Positions 25,820-33,975 of a stretch of DNA of 39,208 nucleotides are shown here, one piece after another (the stretch's first letter is position 1; each line of letters opens with the position of its first letter). The stretch is taken from positions 1-39,208 of the forward strand of contig CAMDJH010000023.1 of NCBI GenBank assembly GCA_945900455.1. Direction: 5' to 3'. This DNA comes from Akkermansia muciniphila (GTDB lineage: Bacteria > Verrucomicrobiota > Verrucomicrobiia > Limisphaerales > UBA9464). Position numbers and translations under genes: made by a program. Below the pieces are notes generated by a model. The model saw only the letters and a list, made by a program, of their open reading frames with translations, made no database searches and was not told the origin of the DNA.

Positions 25820-26524
25820 ATGCCTCGAGAATCCACTCCTCAACTCTCTTATCAGGCGACTCCTGAGCGGATGCGGCCCGTCTATTGGGCCACTTGGAAG
25901 CTAACACGCCTGTTGGCGGGTAATTTTTTCCGCTGGCGAGTTCTGCATGCCGAACGAATTCCCCGGGTGGGGCCCGTTATCTTGGCCGCAAATCACACCA
26001 GTTTTGCCGATCCACCGCTGGTTGGTTGCGCTGTTCCCCGAGTAATCCATTTCCTGGCCCGCCACACGCTGTTCGATATTCCGATCGTCGGGACCTGGAT
26101 GCGGGCCTTAAACAGCGTGCCGGTGGACCGCAACGACGGAGGTGCCGGCCTCAAGGCGATTCTCGACCGCCTTCAGGATGGTGGAGGAATTCTCCTCTTC
26201 CCCGAAGGCACCCGCAGCCCTAACGGCCAGATCCAGAAAGCCCAAGCGGGGGTTGGATTAACCATCATCAAATCGACGGCACCCGTTGTGCCCGTTCGCC
26301 TCTTCGGGGTGTTCGAGGCGTGGGGCCGGCAGCGGAAACTACCGCGACCACTGCCAGTTGTTCTCAAGTTTGGGCATCCGCTGGATTTCGCTCCTCTGCG
26401 AGCAGAATCTCGCTCCTGCTCGAAGCCACGTCTGCGCGAAATCTACCAGGAAGCATCGGATACGATCATGAAGGCCATTAACGACCTGGAGCCCTGGGTC
26501 GACGTCACCCAGTTCCCACGTTGA
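25820..26524 (+). CDS. plsC: 1-acyl-sn-glycerol-3-phosphate acyltransferase (PlsC-like)
   Basis: This 234-residue protein has the two hallmark blocks of glycerolipid acyltransferases: NHTSFAD (Asn58-Asp64, the catalytic HX4D) and FPEGTRS (127-133, phosphate binding). It has a hydrophobic segment before the first block, so it probably sits on the inner face of the membrane. It converts lysophosphatidic acid to phosphatidic acid in phospholipid synthesis. The gene is short for the family, with little beyond the acyltransferase core. It is probably in an operon with the metallo-hydrolase upstream. Confidence 0.88.
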   Translation: MPRESTPQLSYQATPERMRPVYWATWKLTRLLAGNFFRWRVLHAERIPRVGPVILAANHTSFADPPLVGCAVPRVIHFLARHTLFDIPIVGTWMRALNSVPVDRNDGGAGLKAILDRLQDGGGILLFPEGTRSPNGQIQKAQAGVGLTIIKSTAPVVPVRLFGVFEAWGRQRKLPRPLPVVLKFGHPLDFAPLRAESRSCSKPRLREIYQEASDTIMKAINDLEPWVDVTQFPR

Positions 26525-26586
26525 ATGGGATGATCCCGCGGACTCCGCTTGCCAACGGCGGTAATTCAGCAACCATTTCGCCCTCC

Positions 26587-27537
26587 ATGAAATCCATTTC
26601 ATTGTTTCCCGCCGTGGTCCGCGTCGGTCTCCTTGCATTGGTTGCCGCCGGTTGTGAAAGCAGCTCTCACCATCATCACGAACATCATGGGCACGGCGCT
26701 CACAGCGCCAATGCCATGTCCGCTGCATCGACCCCCACCGTCTCCGTAAACACGGACGGCGTCTTCACTCCGGCACCGCCGCCCGCACCGCAACAGGACA
26801 CTGGCGCGGGCGTCGGCTACGACAAAACGCCCGTCATCCCTGGGCAAAAATGGCGTGTCCATGATAAGGATCGCCCGGTGCCTCCCATCGTCACCCCCGG
26901 TGCCCGATTCAGTCACGGAGCGCCGCCGCCGTCCGATGCCACAGTGCTATTCGGTGGCCGCGATCTTACCCAGTGGGAGCTTTCTGACGGAAAACCCGCT
27001 CCCTGGACCGTAATGAATGGATTCTTCCAAGTGGCGCCGAAAGCGGGAGCCATCCAGACGCGGCAGGAGTTCGGAGATTGCCAGTTGCACATTGAATTTG
27101 CCACCCCATCCCTGGTCGAAGGCTCCAGCCAGGGCCGCGGCAATAGCGGCGTATTCTTTCACGCGGATTTCGAGGTTCAGGTGCTCGATTCTTACAACAA
27201 CCGAACCTACGCAGACGGCCAGGTTGGCGCTCTCTACGGTCAATGGCCGCCCCTCGCAAATCCGGTGAAAGGACCCGGCGAATGGAACAGCTACGACATC
27301 GTCTTTGAGGCGCCTCGCTTTGATACGGCGGGCAAGCTGTCGCGGCCGGGCTATCTCACGGTGATCCTTAATGGTGTTTTGATGCACAATCGGAAAGAGC
27401 TCAACGGTCCCACCCATCATCAGGTGGTCGATCCCTACAAGCCGTACAACAGCCGCGGCAAGATCAGCCTTCAGGATCACGGGAATACCACCCGCTTCCG
27501 AAATATCTGGGTTCGTGCAATTGGCGAGTATAACTGA
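26587..27537 (+). CDS. DUF1080 (3-keto-disaccharide hydrolase) lipoprotein with His-rich linker
   Basis: From ATG 26587 the protein has 316 residues. It starts with a lipoprotein signal whose lipobox is VAAGC (Cys23), followed at once by a metal-binding-looking run HHHHEHHGHGAH. A proline-rich spacer leads to a DUF1080 beta-jelly-roll domain: TVLFGGRDLTQWE, GNSGVFFHADFEVQVLDSYN and YKPYNSRGKISLQDHG. DUF1080 proteins are abundant in PVC bacteria, and some cleave 3-keto-glycosides. The His-rich linker is not usual in the family. An in-frame ATG at 26521, overlapping the plsC end, is rejected because it hides the signal peptide. Confidence 0.88.
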   Translation: MKSISLFPAVVRVGLLALVAAGCESSSHHHHEHHGHGAHSANAMSAASTPTVSVNTDGVFTPAPPPAPQQDTGAGVGYDKTPVIPGQKWRVHDKDRPVPPIVTPGARFSHGAPPPSDATVLFGGRDLTQWELSDGKPAPWTVMNGFFQVAPKAGAIQTRQEFGDCQLHIEFATPSLVEGSSQGRGNSGVFFHADFEVQVLDSYNNRTYADGQVGALYGQWPPLANPVKGPGEWNSYDIVFEAPRFDTAGKLSRPGYLTVILNGVLMHNRKELNGPTHHQVVDPYKPYNSRGKISLQDHGNTTRFRNIWVRAIGEYN

Positions 27538-27566
27538 GTCGAATCCGAAAGGCGGCCCTGAGCCAC

Positions 27567-28049
27567 TTAACACGACGTCGGCACTTCCTGCAGAACCTCC
27601 AGACAGTGCGGGATCGCCTTTGCCACAAATCCTAGACATTCCACGGCACCATTTGGCTTGCCCGGCAGGCAGAGGATCAAGCTGCGGTCGACGACCGCTG
27701 CCATGCACCGCGATAGAATCGCGTTGTGAGTGATTTTCATGCTTTCCGCTCGCATCACTTCGCCAAACCCCGGCAGTTCCCGGATCGCAATTTCTCGAAC
27801 CGCCTCGGGTGTGATGTCGCGCAATGCCACACCGGTTCCACCCGTCGTAAGAATGAGGTGACATCCGCGGGCGATCAGTTCGCGAATGGTCCGCTGGATG
27901 TCGCGCTTCTCGTCGGGCACCAACGACTCTCCCGCCAGCGTCCAACCATAACCCGCCACCGCCAACTTGAGCGCCGGTCCACCGAGATCATCATAAAGGC
28001 CCCGCGAGGCCCGGTCGGAAATCGTCACCACACCCACGTGAATCTTCAT
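27567..28049 (-). CDS. mog: Molybdenum cofactor biosynthesis protein MogA/MoaB
   Basis: This 160-residue protein is of the MPT-binding family that adenylylates molybdopterin before molybdenum insertion. It starts MKIHVGVVTISDRASRG, with the conserved SDR, and carries LILTTGGTGVALRDITPEA (residues 65-83) and the late LPGKPNGAVECL. Family members of this length are either MogA or MoaB, which the sequence alone does not separate, so the symbol is tentative. No other molybdopterin genes are nearby. It lies tail to tail with the DUF1080 gene. Confidence 0.88.
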   Translation of the reverse strand: MKIHVGVVTISDRASRGLYDDLGGPALKLAVAGYGWTLAGESLVPDEKRDIQRTIRELIARGCHLILTTGGTGVALRDITPEAVREIAIRELPGFGEVMRAESMKITHNAILSRCMAAVVDRSLILCLPGKPNGAVECLGFVAKAIPHCLEVLQEVPTSC

Positions 28050-28088
28050 GCACTTAGAGAACTCAAAACCGCCCGTTGGATTATGTTG

Positions 28089-28211
28089 TCAGGGTGAGGC
28101 GGAATCCGCCACGCCATCGCCGCGTGGCCCGCGAAACTGGGGCCATTCATCCGCCGCATGAACGATCACCGAGGTGAGCAACAGGATGGAGAGGGAGCTC
28201 AAGCGCTTCAC
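28089..28211 (-). pseudogene. N-terminal remnant of a secreted PQQ-like propeller protein
   Basis: From GTG 28211 the frame reads a signal peptide (VKRLSSLSILLLTSVIVHAA) followed by DEWPQFRGPRGDGVADSASP and a stop. WPQFRGPxGDG is the standard first motif of the outer-membrane-assembly-like PQQ propellers that are abundant in Verrucomicrobia. The remaining 350-400 residues are missing, so this is a 40-residue stub. It lies 39 bp upstream of mog on the same strand. Confidence 0.6.
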
Positions 28212-28306
28212 AACGGGAGGGCTTTCTCTATCAAAAACCGGGACGACCTTGTTGAAGTCGCCCCGGCTGCATTAATTCAAGAGCCATTCAAGAGCCCGAA
28301 GCAGTG

Positions 28307-29920
28307 TCAGGCGTGAGCCTTTTCGCTCGCCGGATTGATGTGAACAACCTTGTAGCCACCGATCGTCTTGAAGTAGAGCAAGATCAAAAGGTAGCCAAGC
28401 GCCATGATCGCCGGAATCATCGAATCGGTCGTCAGCGTCTTCCGATCCCCCGCGATGCTGGCGTCATGCACCTTGCGCTCCGCAGGTGTCAACTGGGACA
28501 CCGCCTTCGAAACATCGCCGCCCGCATTCCCAACCGCATCACGCGCCTTCGCCAACTTTTCGCCAATCGCACCAAACTTCGCCCCATCCAGTCCGGTGAC
28601 CTCATCGAAGAACAGAAACTTGCTGGGTGTCGGTGACTTATATTCGTTAAACACGACTGGATCCGTCGATTTAAGCGCCTCGCCCGCAAATCGATCTTTG
28701 CAGTAGCCCAGCCCAGGACCACCGATCAGCCCGGCCGATAACATCCCAATGCCGCCCATGATGGAAATAGCGACGGCCCCGGTGCGGGGAAATCGATCCG
28801 AAACCACGGCCAGCATCGTGGGCCAAAAGAATGTCTTGCCCACCGCATAGACTCCCAAAGCGCCTAAGGCCATGCCGAAGCTCGTGATGCCACTCGACAA
28901 ATTGAGTCCAAGACATGCGAGGATTGCGCAGACGAGCAACAATCCGACCGGGGACAGCCCGAGCCGTTTCTCGATGAACTCCGCACAGAAACGCAGAGAA
29001 AACATGATGACCGAAGTCCAAATGAAGAGCCACCGACCCTGCTCGGAAGAGAACAGGTTGCCGGTGATGTTTTGGATCCAGTTATCCGTCCCCAATTCAA
29101 CGGCACCGACCATGGCGTGACAGATAAACAGTGCGAAGAGGAGCAAAGATCCAATGGAAAACCGGGTCAATATCGAGACGGTTACCAACAGCACCCCCGC
29201 AATGCCGTAGGATACCGCCGGTGAAAGACCGAGCGGGCCCGCGAAAAATAGCGAAAGAAGATAGCAGACAACCAGCAGTCCCAGGACACCCACATCCTTA
29301 AACATGTCGGCCAGAGACACTCCCTTCTCGGAGGCCTCGGACCGGGGCATCCGCTGTCCCATGAACATCAAGCCGTAGAGAACGGTCGGAATCAGGTAGA
29401 GGGCTAACTGCCACTTCCACGGCCAGTGCATCTTGTCGTCAAGAACCCATCCCGCCACCGTTCCCAACACCATGCCCGCCGGCCATGAAGCATGGAGAAT
29501 ATTCAGGTAATGGGCCCGATTGCCGGGAAAGAGTGTGGCGATCAGAGGATTAGCCACCGCTTCCAGGGTGCCATTCGCGAGCGCGAAGATGAACATTCCC
29601 CAGTATAGCATTTCATACGCATTTCCCTTGGTCGCACCAAACGTCACAACGGCGGAGAGGACGTGCAGAAGGAATGCGGCTATGACCAATTTTCCATAGC
29701 CGACCTTGTCGGCAATGACCCCGCCAATGATGATACCGAAGCAAAATCCCGTAAAGCCCTGGCCACTGATAGCGCCAAGCTGTGTCGCAGTGAAGCCGAA
29801 CTCCGCGCCCCAGTTGTCCAGGATGCCATTCCGGATCGCAAATCCGACCCCGGCGGCCAGGATGGCCATGAATCCAGCCCACAAGAGCCGGTTTGCGTTT
29901 GGTGCAATGCCTTTTTCCAT
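28307..29920 (-). CDS. Major facilitator superfamily transporter with a long late loop
   Basis: This 537-residue membrane protein has about twelve hydrophobic helices. It begins [20 protein letters not shown] and has an MFS-type loop between helices 2 and 3 ([14 protein letters not shown]), so proton- or sodium-driven uptake of a small molecule is likely. Between the last two helices it carries a hydrophilic insert of about 90 residues, which makes it longer than ordinary MFS proteins. It lies upstream on the same strand of nothing obviously metabolic, while the Gfo/Idh/MocA gene is 145 bp before it; the pair may form a sugar uptake and oxidation unit. The substrate is unknown. Confidence 0.85.
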   Translation of the reverse strand: MEKGIAPNANRLLWAGFMAILAAGVGFAIRNGILDNWGAEFGFTATQLGAISGQGFTGFCFGIIIGGVIADKVGYGKLVIAAFLLHVLSAVVTFGATKGNAYEMLYWGMFIFALANGTLEAVANPLIATLFPGNRAHYLNILHASWPAGMVLGTVAGWVLDDKMHWPWKWQLALYLIPTVLYGLMFMGQRMPRSEASEKGVSLADMFKDVGVLGLLVVCYLLSLFFAGPLGLSPAVSYGIAGVLLVTVSILTRFSIGSLLLFALFICHAMVGAVELGTDNWIQNITGNLFSSEQGRWLFIWTSVIMFSLRFCAEFIEKRLGLSPVGLLLVCAILACLGLNLSSGITSFGMALGALGVYAVGKTFFWPTMLAVVSDRFPRTGAVAISIMGGIGMLSAGLIGGPGLGYCKDRFAGEALKSTDPVVFNEYKSPTPSKFLFFDEVTGLDGAKFGAIGEKLAKARDAVGNAGGDVSKAVSQLTPAERKVHDASIAGDRKTLTTDSMIPAIMALGYLLILLYFKTIGGYKVVHINPASEKAHA

Positions 29921-30065
29921 AGGTTTCCTACTGTCGATTCAATGTTGAAATGTTGGTTAGCGGACTGAATGCAGCCATGCTGCCTGCGAAACGGGAGCGC
30001 CCCATTAAAGCCCGCCAGAGTCGTCCGTGTCCAAATTAAACTCAGACCAAACCGCCACTCTCTCG

Positions 30066-31178
30066 TTAAACCCCTCGGAAGTTTGGGAGGTAGATCTTCT
30101 CACCCCCACGGAGTGCGGACTCGTGAGCCAAAATGCCGACCATCGTCCAATTCACTGATTGGTAAACATCCGGAAAGCTCGGCCGGCTCTCAAGAATGCT
30201 CATCACAAACTCATGCGCCAGATGAGGATGCGAACCGCCATGCCCGCTGCCCTGCAGGAAGGAAAGGTGCTGGTTCTCCTTCATGTCGTACACGCCCTGC
30301 GTGGTGAATTGCCGGATCCCCTCCGGCAACAGATTGGCGTAATCGGGAATCTTCACCTTCTCCACTTTCTCCCCACCCAGATGCACCACGGGATCGTCAT
30401 GCTCCACTAGCTGCCACTCGAAGGAGCTCGCAGATCCATAGCAGTCAAAACTTTCCCGATACTGCCGCGCCGCGTCAAACAGGTACCGCGTTACCTCCCC
30501 GGCAACATCCTGATTGCGCACCTGGAAATGGGCCGTCTCGAAGCTGTACGGAGATCCGTACTTCGCAATCAACTTCTCCGCAATCCGGCCAGATCCAAGA
30601 CACGACACAAACTCCGCTTCCCCATTCACGATTCCAAGGCATGGCGAGACGCAGTGCGTCGCATAGTGCATCGGGGGCAATCCCTCCCAATACCCAGGCC
30701 AACCGTTCATGTTCTGCAAATGACTACCACGCACGAACTGAATCCGCCCCAATCGCCCCTTGTCCCTCAGTTCCCGCACGTAAAGATACTCGCGGCTCCA
30801 CACCACCGTCTCCATCATCATGTACTTCTTCCCGCTTTCCTTCGACGCCTTCACGATTTCTCGTGCCTCTTCGACCGTTGTGCAGGCCGGCACCGTGCAC
30901 GCCACATGTTTTCCCGCCCGCAATGCGGCAATCGACTGGGACGCGTGAAGGTGAATCGGAGAATTGATGTGCACCGCGTCGACCTGCGGATCCCGCAAGA
31001 CGTCCTCAAACGCCTGGTAGCGCTTGTCCACTCCGAACGCATTGCCGATCGCATCAAGCTTATCCCTCGACCGTTGGCAGATGGCGTACATGTTGGCATT
31101 CGGATGCCGTTGATAAATGGGAATGAATTCAGACCCAAATCCGAGGCCCACAATGGCGATGTTTAGTTTGCGACTCAT
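30066..31178 (-). CDS. Gfo/Idh/MocA family oxidoreductase lacking the EKP lysine
   Basis: This 370-residue protein has the N-terminal Rossmann fold with IAIVGLGFGSEF (8-18) and the INSPIHLHA segment. In most family members a CEKP-type motif follows, whose lysine takes part in catalysis; here it reads ACTVPAC (93-99), so that lysine is absent. The second domain is intact and includes HYATHCVSP, with possible catalytic histidines. Such proteins oxidise sugars or inositol derivatives with NAD(P), and some variants use another mechanism. No Tat signal is present, so it is cytoplasmic. The MFS transporter gene follows it on the same strand. Confidence 0.85.
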   Translation of the reverse strand: MSRKLNIAIVGLGFGSEFIPIYQRHPNANMYAICQRSRDKLDAIGNAFGVDKRYQAFEDVLRDPQVDAVHINSPIHLHASQSIAALRAGKHVACTVPACTTVEEAREIVKASKESGKKYMMMETVVWSREYLYVRELRDKGRLGRIQFVRGSHLQNMNGWPGYWEGLPPMHYATHCVSPCLGIVNGEAEFVSCLGSGRIAEKLIAKYGSPYSFETAHFQVRNQDVAGEVTRYLFDAARQYRESFDCYGSASSFEWQLVEHDDPVVHLGGEKVEKVKIPDYANLLPEGIRQFTTQGVYDMKENQHLSFLQGSGHGGSHPHLAHEFVMSILESRPSFPDVYQSVNWTMVGILAHESALRGGEKIYLPNFRGV

Positions 31179-31391
31179 GAAAACGATTGGTCGGGACGGG
31201 AACGCACCGGACTCGCGAGTGAGTTTGCGCGGAGACTCCGCCCATTGAACGTGGGGCTCGGGGCAACCGTCAACGCGAAAACACCGGCGAGAAGAGCACT
31301 CAACTTCCGCCGCGCAGCCCTGTTCGTATGATTGGAGGCGGCCGCCCTCTCTGGAGCTAAGACGGAAGCCTTATCAATTCGCCACCACGCG

Positions 31392-32297
31392 CTACCGCAG
31401 CACGGACATTCGTCCAATAAGCCATTCGTAATCGGCCCTCTCATTTTGACGGATCTCATGGATCGTGTATCCACCTTTCACGCTAGGCTGCTTGGTACTG
31501 CCTATGAGCCATCGATGAACCTCGGAGTGCCCATCCGCGAATGAAATGCCGGCGGCTCCATTATGGTAAGAGGCCGGCAGGTCGACCCACTGCGGGGAGC
31601 CGATGACGAAAGGAAGAAACCAACCATCGTTGATGCTGTCCGGATGTTCATCCAAAAGGACGAAGATTCCACTCGGTTGCCGGAAGTCCGAAAGTTTAAG
31701 GAACTGTTGGTGTTTTGGATTGCTGCCGTTAATTCCCCTGGGCGTCTGTTCGCCGCCGTCTCCGACGTGAGCGTTCATCGAGTAACTCCGCACGCGAGCG
31801 GTCCACCCTCCCCTCCTTTGATCCGAGCTGAGGGCCTTGTCCGCAGGACATTTGTAAGCGTTAACCGTCTTGCTGAGATACCGCCCAAGCTTGGCTTCAG
31901 TAACGAATGCTATGTTCGTGTTATCTGATGCAAGCCCCCATGACATATTATTATTCACCCAACTGTCTCTTGTCCGCAGGATCTCGGGAAAGCCGTGATT
32001 ATTTACCAACTTGTCGTCGGAATCTCCCGCATACATCATCCATCCCAACATCAGTTGCCTGGAGTGGTTCATACAGGTGATGCCCTGCGCTTTGGTCTTG
32101 GCTTTGCTCAGAGCGGGCAAGAGCATCGATGCCAGAATGGCGATGATGGCAATAACCACCAGTAGTTCGATCAAGGTGAAAGCCCGGCATCGCCACGACT
32201 TCCGGGTCTGGTATGCTCCCGAATCCGAGTGCGCGTTCCACACAGAAGTGCCAGTATTGGAGATAGCAACCTCGCCGATAGGGTCAGGAAATTTCAT
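31392..32297 (-). CDS. Prepilin-like protein with an unusually long leader
   Basis: From ATG 32297 the protein has 301 residues and is a paralogue of the prepilin at 8599-9432. The hydrophobic block [20 protein letters not shown] starts at residue 40, so the leader is 39 residues instead of the usual 8-20. The residue before the cleavage site is Ala (CRAFTLIE), not Gly. The tail [13 protein letters not shown] matches the paralogue. An upstream in-frame ATG at 32420 would make the leader longer still; a shorter start may exist inside the leader. It stands alone, with 213 bp before the Gfo/Idh/MocA gene. Confidence 0.8.
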   Translation of the reverse strand: MKFPDPIGEVAISNTGTSVWNAHSDSGAYQTRKSWRCRAFTLIELLVVIAIIAILASMLLPALSKAKTKAQGITCMNHSRQLMLGWMMYAGDSDDKLVNNHGFPEILRTRDSWVNNNMSWGLASDNTNIAFVTEAKLGRYLSKTVNAYKCPADKALSSDQRRGGWTARVRSYSMNAHVGDGGEQTPRGINGSNPKHQQFLKLSDFRQPSGIFVLLDEHPDSINDGWFLPFVIGSPQWVDLPASYHNGAAGISFADGHSEVHRWLIGSTKQPSVKGGYTIHEIRQNERADYEWLIGRMSVLR

Positions 32298-32496
32298 TGT
32301 AGTTTCGGCATCGATGGATTCTGTCCGACGCTGTTCCCACAGGGTTGGGTTGTCAATGCCGTTTTCTGGAGCACAGTGGCCATGTGCCGTAGTTGCATAT
32401 GTTCTATTGAGCTGCGGCACTCACCGCGGTTTCGTCCCTATGCGAAATAGGTCAGACGGTCACATCCTTGCCCCAAATTAGCCCTTTCCGCTCGAC

Positions 32497-32892
32497 CTAT
32501 TCCGTTTTGGTGTTGGCCGTTGATTGTCTTGGGAAATAACGCACATTCGGAAGGTCTTTGAAGTGCTCGTCCTGAGTCCAGAGGGTGGCTTCGTGGCGCA
32601 TCGCGGTCGCGTAAATGATACTGTCTGCCAGCGGCAATGGATGGCGCGCAGCCTCCAATGCCAGCGCAAAATCCAGGTCGATAAGTTGGCCGCCCTGCAT
32701 CATGCTGGCGACTTGGAGCGCGTCATTCTCGCCGCGCTCTCGAAGAACCTTCCTGAAGACCTCGTAAACGGAAATGACTGGCACGAAAAGGTTCTCGGCG
32801 TCCTCAATGGCGGCTGCGAATAACGGCGCGCGATCGCTGTCTGTGCAGTATTCGAGCCAGCCGGATGAATCAACGACGTTTGCGGCGCTCAC
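32497..32892 (-). CDS. vapC: VapC-type PIN-domain toxin
   Basis: This intact 131-residue PIN-domain protein is a probable site-specific RNase. The acidic residues are present: Asp8 in NVVDSSGWLE, Glu44 in VISVYEVFRK, Asp90 in PLADSIIYATA and Asp108 in LWTQDEHF. The start codon is GTG at 32892, overlapping the antitoxin stop in GTGA, so the two are translationally coupled. It lies downstream of the SnoaL-NIPSNAP gene on the same strand. Confidence 0.85.
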   Translation of the reverse strand: MSAANVVDSSGWLEYCTDSDRAPLFAAAIEDAENLFVPVISVYEVFRKVLRERGENDALQVASMMQGGQLIDLDFALALEAARHPLPLADSIIYATAMRHEATLWTQDEHFKDLPNVRYFPRQSTANTKTE

Positions 32893-33095
32893 AGGCGGTC
32901 ATCCTCCCGCTCGATGTTCGTGTCCATGCCGCGGAGGAAGCCCCGCATCTGCTGAATCGGGCGAACGGGAATGAACTCTACTCTGTCGGCGTAGCGCAAA
33001 ACACGGAGCTTCTCGCCAGCCGTGAGATGCAGAGCCTTACGAATAGCCTGAGGAATGACGACCTGAAATTTGGGTGAAAGTGTAACGGTATCCAT
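32889..33095 (-). CDS. vapB: AbrB/SpoVT-type antitoxin (VapB)
   Basis: From ATG 33095 the protein has 68 residues and opens MDTVTLSPKFQVVIPQAIRK, the swapped-hairpin DNA-binding fold of AbrB/MazE antitoxins. The acidic tail (DTNIEREDDRL) would bind the toxin. A longer frame up to 33170 adds unconserved residues and is rejected. The stop overlaps the toxin start. It probably represses its own promoter, but no operator was identified. It is unrelated in sequence to the ribbon-helix-helix antitoxin at 21114. Confidence 0.85.
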   Translation of the reverse strand: MDTVTLSPKFQVVIPQAIRKALHLTAGEKLRVLRYADRVEFIPVRPIQQMRGFLRGMDTNIEREDDRL

Positions 33096-33191
33096 ATCGA
33101 TACTGACGTCGTACAACGATTCTTCGATCGATGCAAGCGAGCAAATCGGCCAACGACTCAATCTCAGCAACGGCTGCCACGAGGTCAGTCA

Positions 33192-33968
33192 TCAGACGGT
33201 AGCGAACATCGGGAAGCGAATGCCAAGCTCCCCTGCCGCCAGCAGGCAGACGAACTGATCATTGCCATCAGCATCCTTTTTCTCCGCGATCCACCAGCCA
33301 ACGCTGTGCAATCCATGTCGCTCGTAGATCGGCACGGCGAAGTCTCGCCAGCGATTTCGAAAAGCGTCGAGCTTGTTCGAGGTGACGGTGTAGAGTCGAA
33401 GCTCGAACCAACCGTCCTTGCCGGCTTCCGCCGCCCGGACGGGCGCGGGCAGCCAACCGAGTTGTTCCTGGAATGCCAGGCGATCCATGTTCACCCAGAT
33501 CTCCTGAATCCTCCCACTCCCGAGCCTAAAGAGACTCATGCCGGCCACTCGGACTGATTTTGCAGAAGCGGCGCGCCCCTGAAATTCACCGCGCTGCGTG
33601 CCGGTCATAGTCCAGCGCACGAGCACCTTGTCGCCCTCCGCAATCTGATCCTCCGTGGCGAAATGCAGATCCGGAAAGGCCGCGTGGAAACTGGCCATGC
33701 TTTTCTTGTAGGCCTCCAGGCCCGTGACCGTGATGTGGGGATGCCACAGGACGAGGTTCGTCGCAATGAGCTCATCCGCCACGCGGGCGCTGCCACCGTT
33801 CGCCCACTCCTCGAAGTAGCGCCGCACGACCTGGCCGTTGCCCCGGGACAGAGTTGCCCTCGATGAAGCGCAGCCGCTCAACAACAACCCGCCGGTGACA
33901 GCGGTCAACAGCACGGCCGCAATCCTGGAGATGCGGTTCCGCATGGATTGACTAGGAGCTTTCATCAC
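33192..33968 (-). CDS. Lipoprotein fusing a SnoaL-like domain and a NIPSNAP-like domain
   Basis: The protein has 258 residues. A lipoprotein signal ends at LLLSGC (Cys33). Residues 42-165 form a SnoaL-like (NTF2-fold) domain: VVRRYFEEWANGG, ATNLVLWHPHITVTG, FHAAFPDLHFATEDQIAEGD and GRIQEIWVNMD. Residues 185-258 start a NIPSNAP-like ferredoxin-fold domain (WFELRLYTVTSNKLDAFRNR, RHGLHSVGWWIAE), but its usual second half is missing and the tail ends abruptly in RFPMFATV. Such a fusion is unusual. Start ATG 33968 lies 7 bp after the ceramidase gene; ATG 33944 is an alternative. The function is unknown. Confidence 0.75.
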   Translation of the reverse strand: MMKAPSQSMRNRISRIAAVLLTAVTGGLLLSGCASSRATLSRGNGQVVRRYFEEWANGGSARVADELIATNLVLWHPHITVTGLEAYKKSMASFHAAFPDLHFATEDQIAEGDKVLVRWTMTGTQRGEFQGRAASAKSVRVAGMSLFRLGSGRIQEIWVNMDRLAFQEQLGWLPAPVRAAEAGKDGWFELRLYTVTSNKLDAFRNRWRDFAVPIYERHGLHSVGWWIAEKKDADGNDQFVCLLAAGELGIRFPMFATV

Positions 33969-33975
33969 AATCGCT

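Noticed and set aside
33095-33191. Short minus-strand frame starting MTDLVAAVAEIESLADLLAC upstream of vapB
   Set aside because: It overlaps vapB in another frame and has no recognised family; it may be a relic of the interrupted NIPSNAP region.
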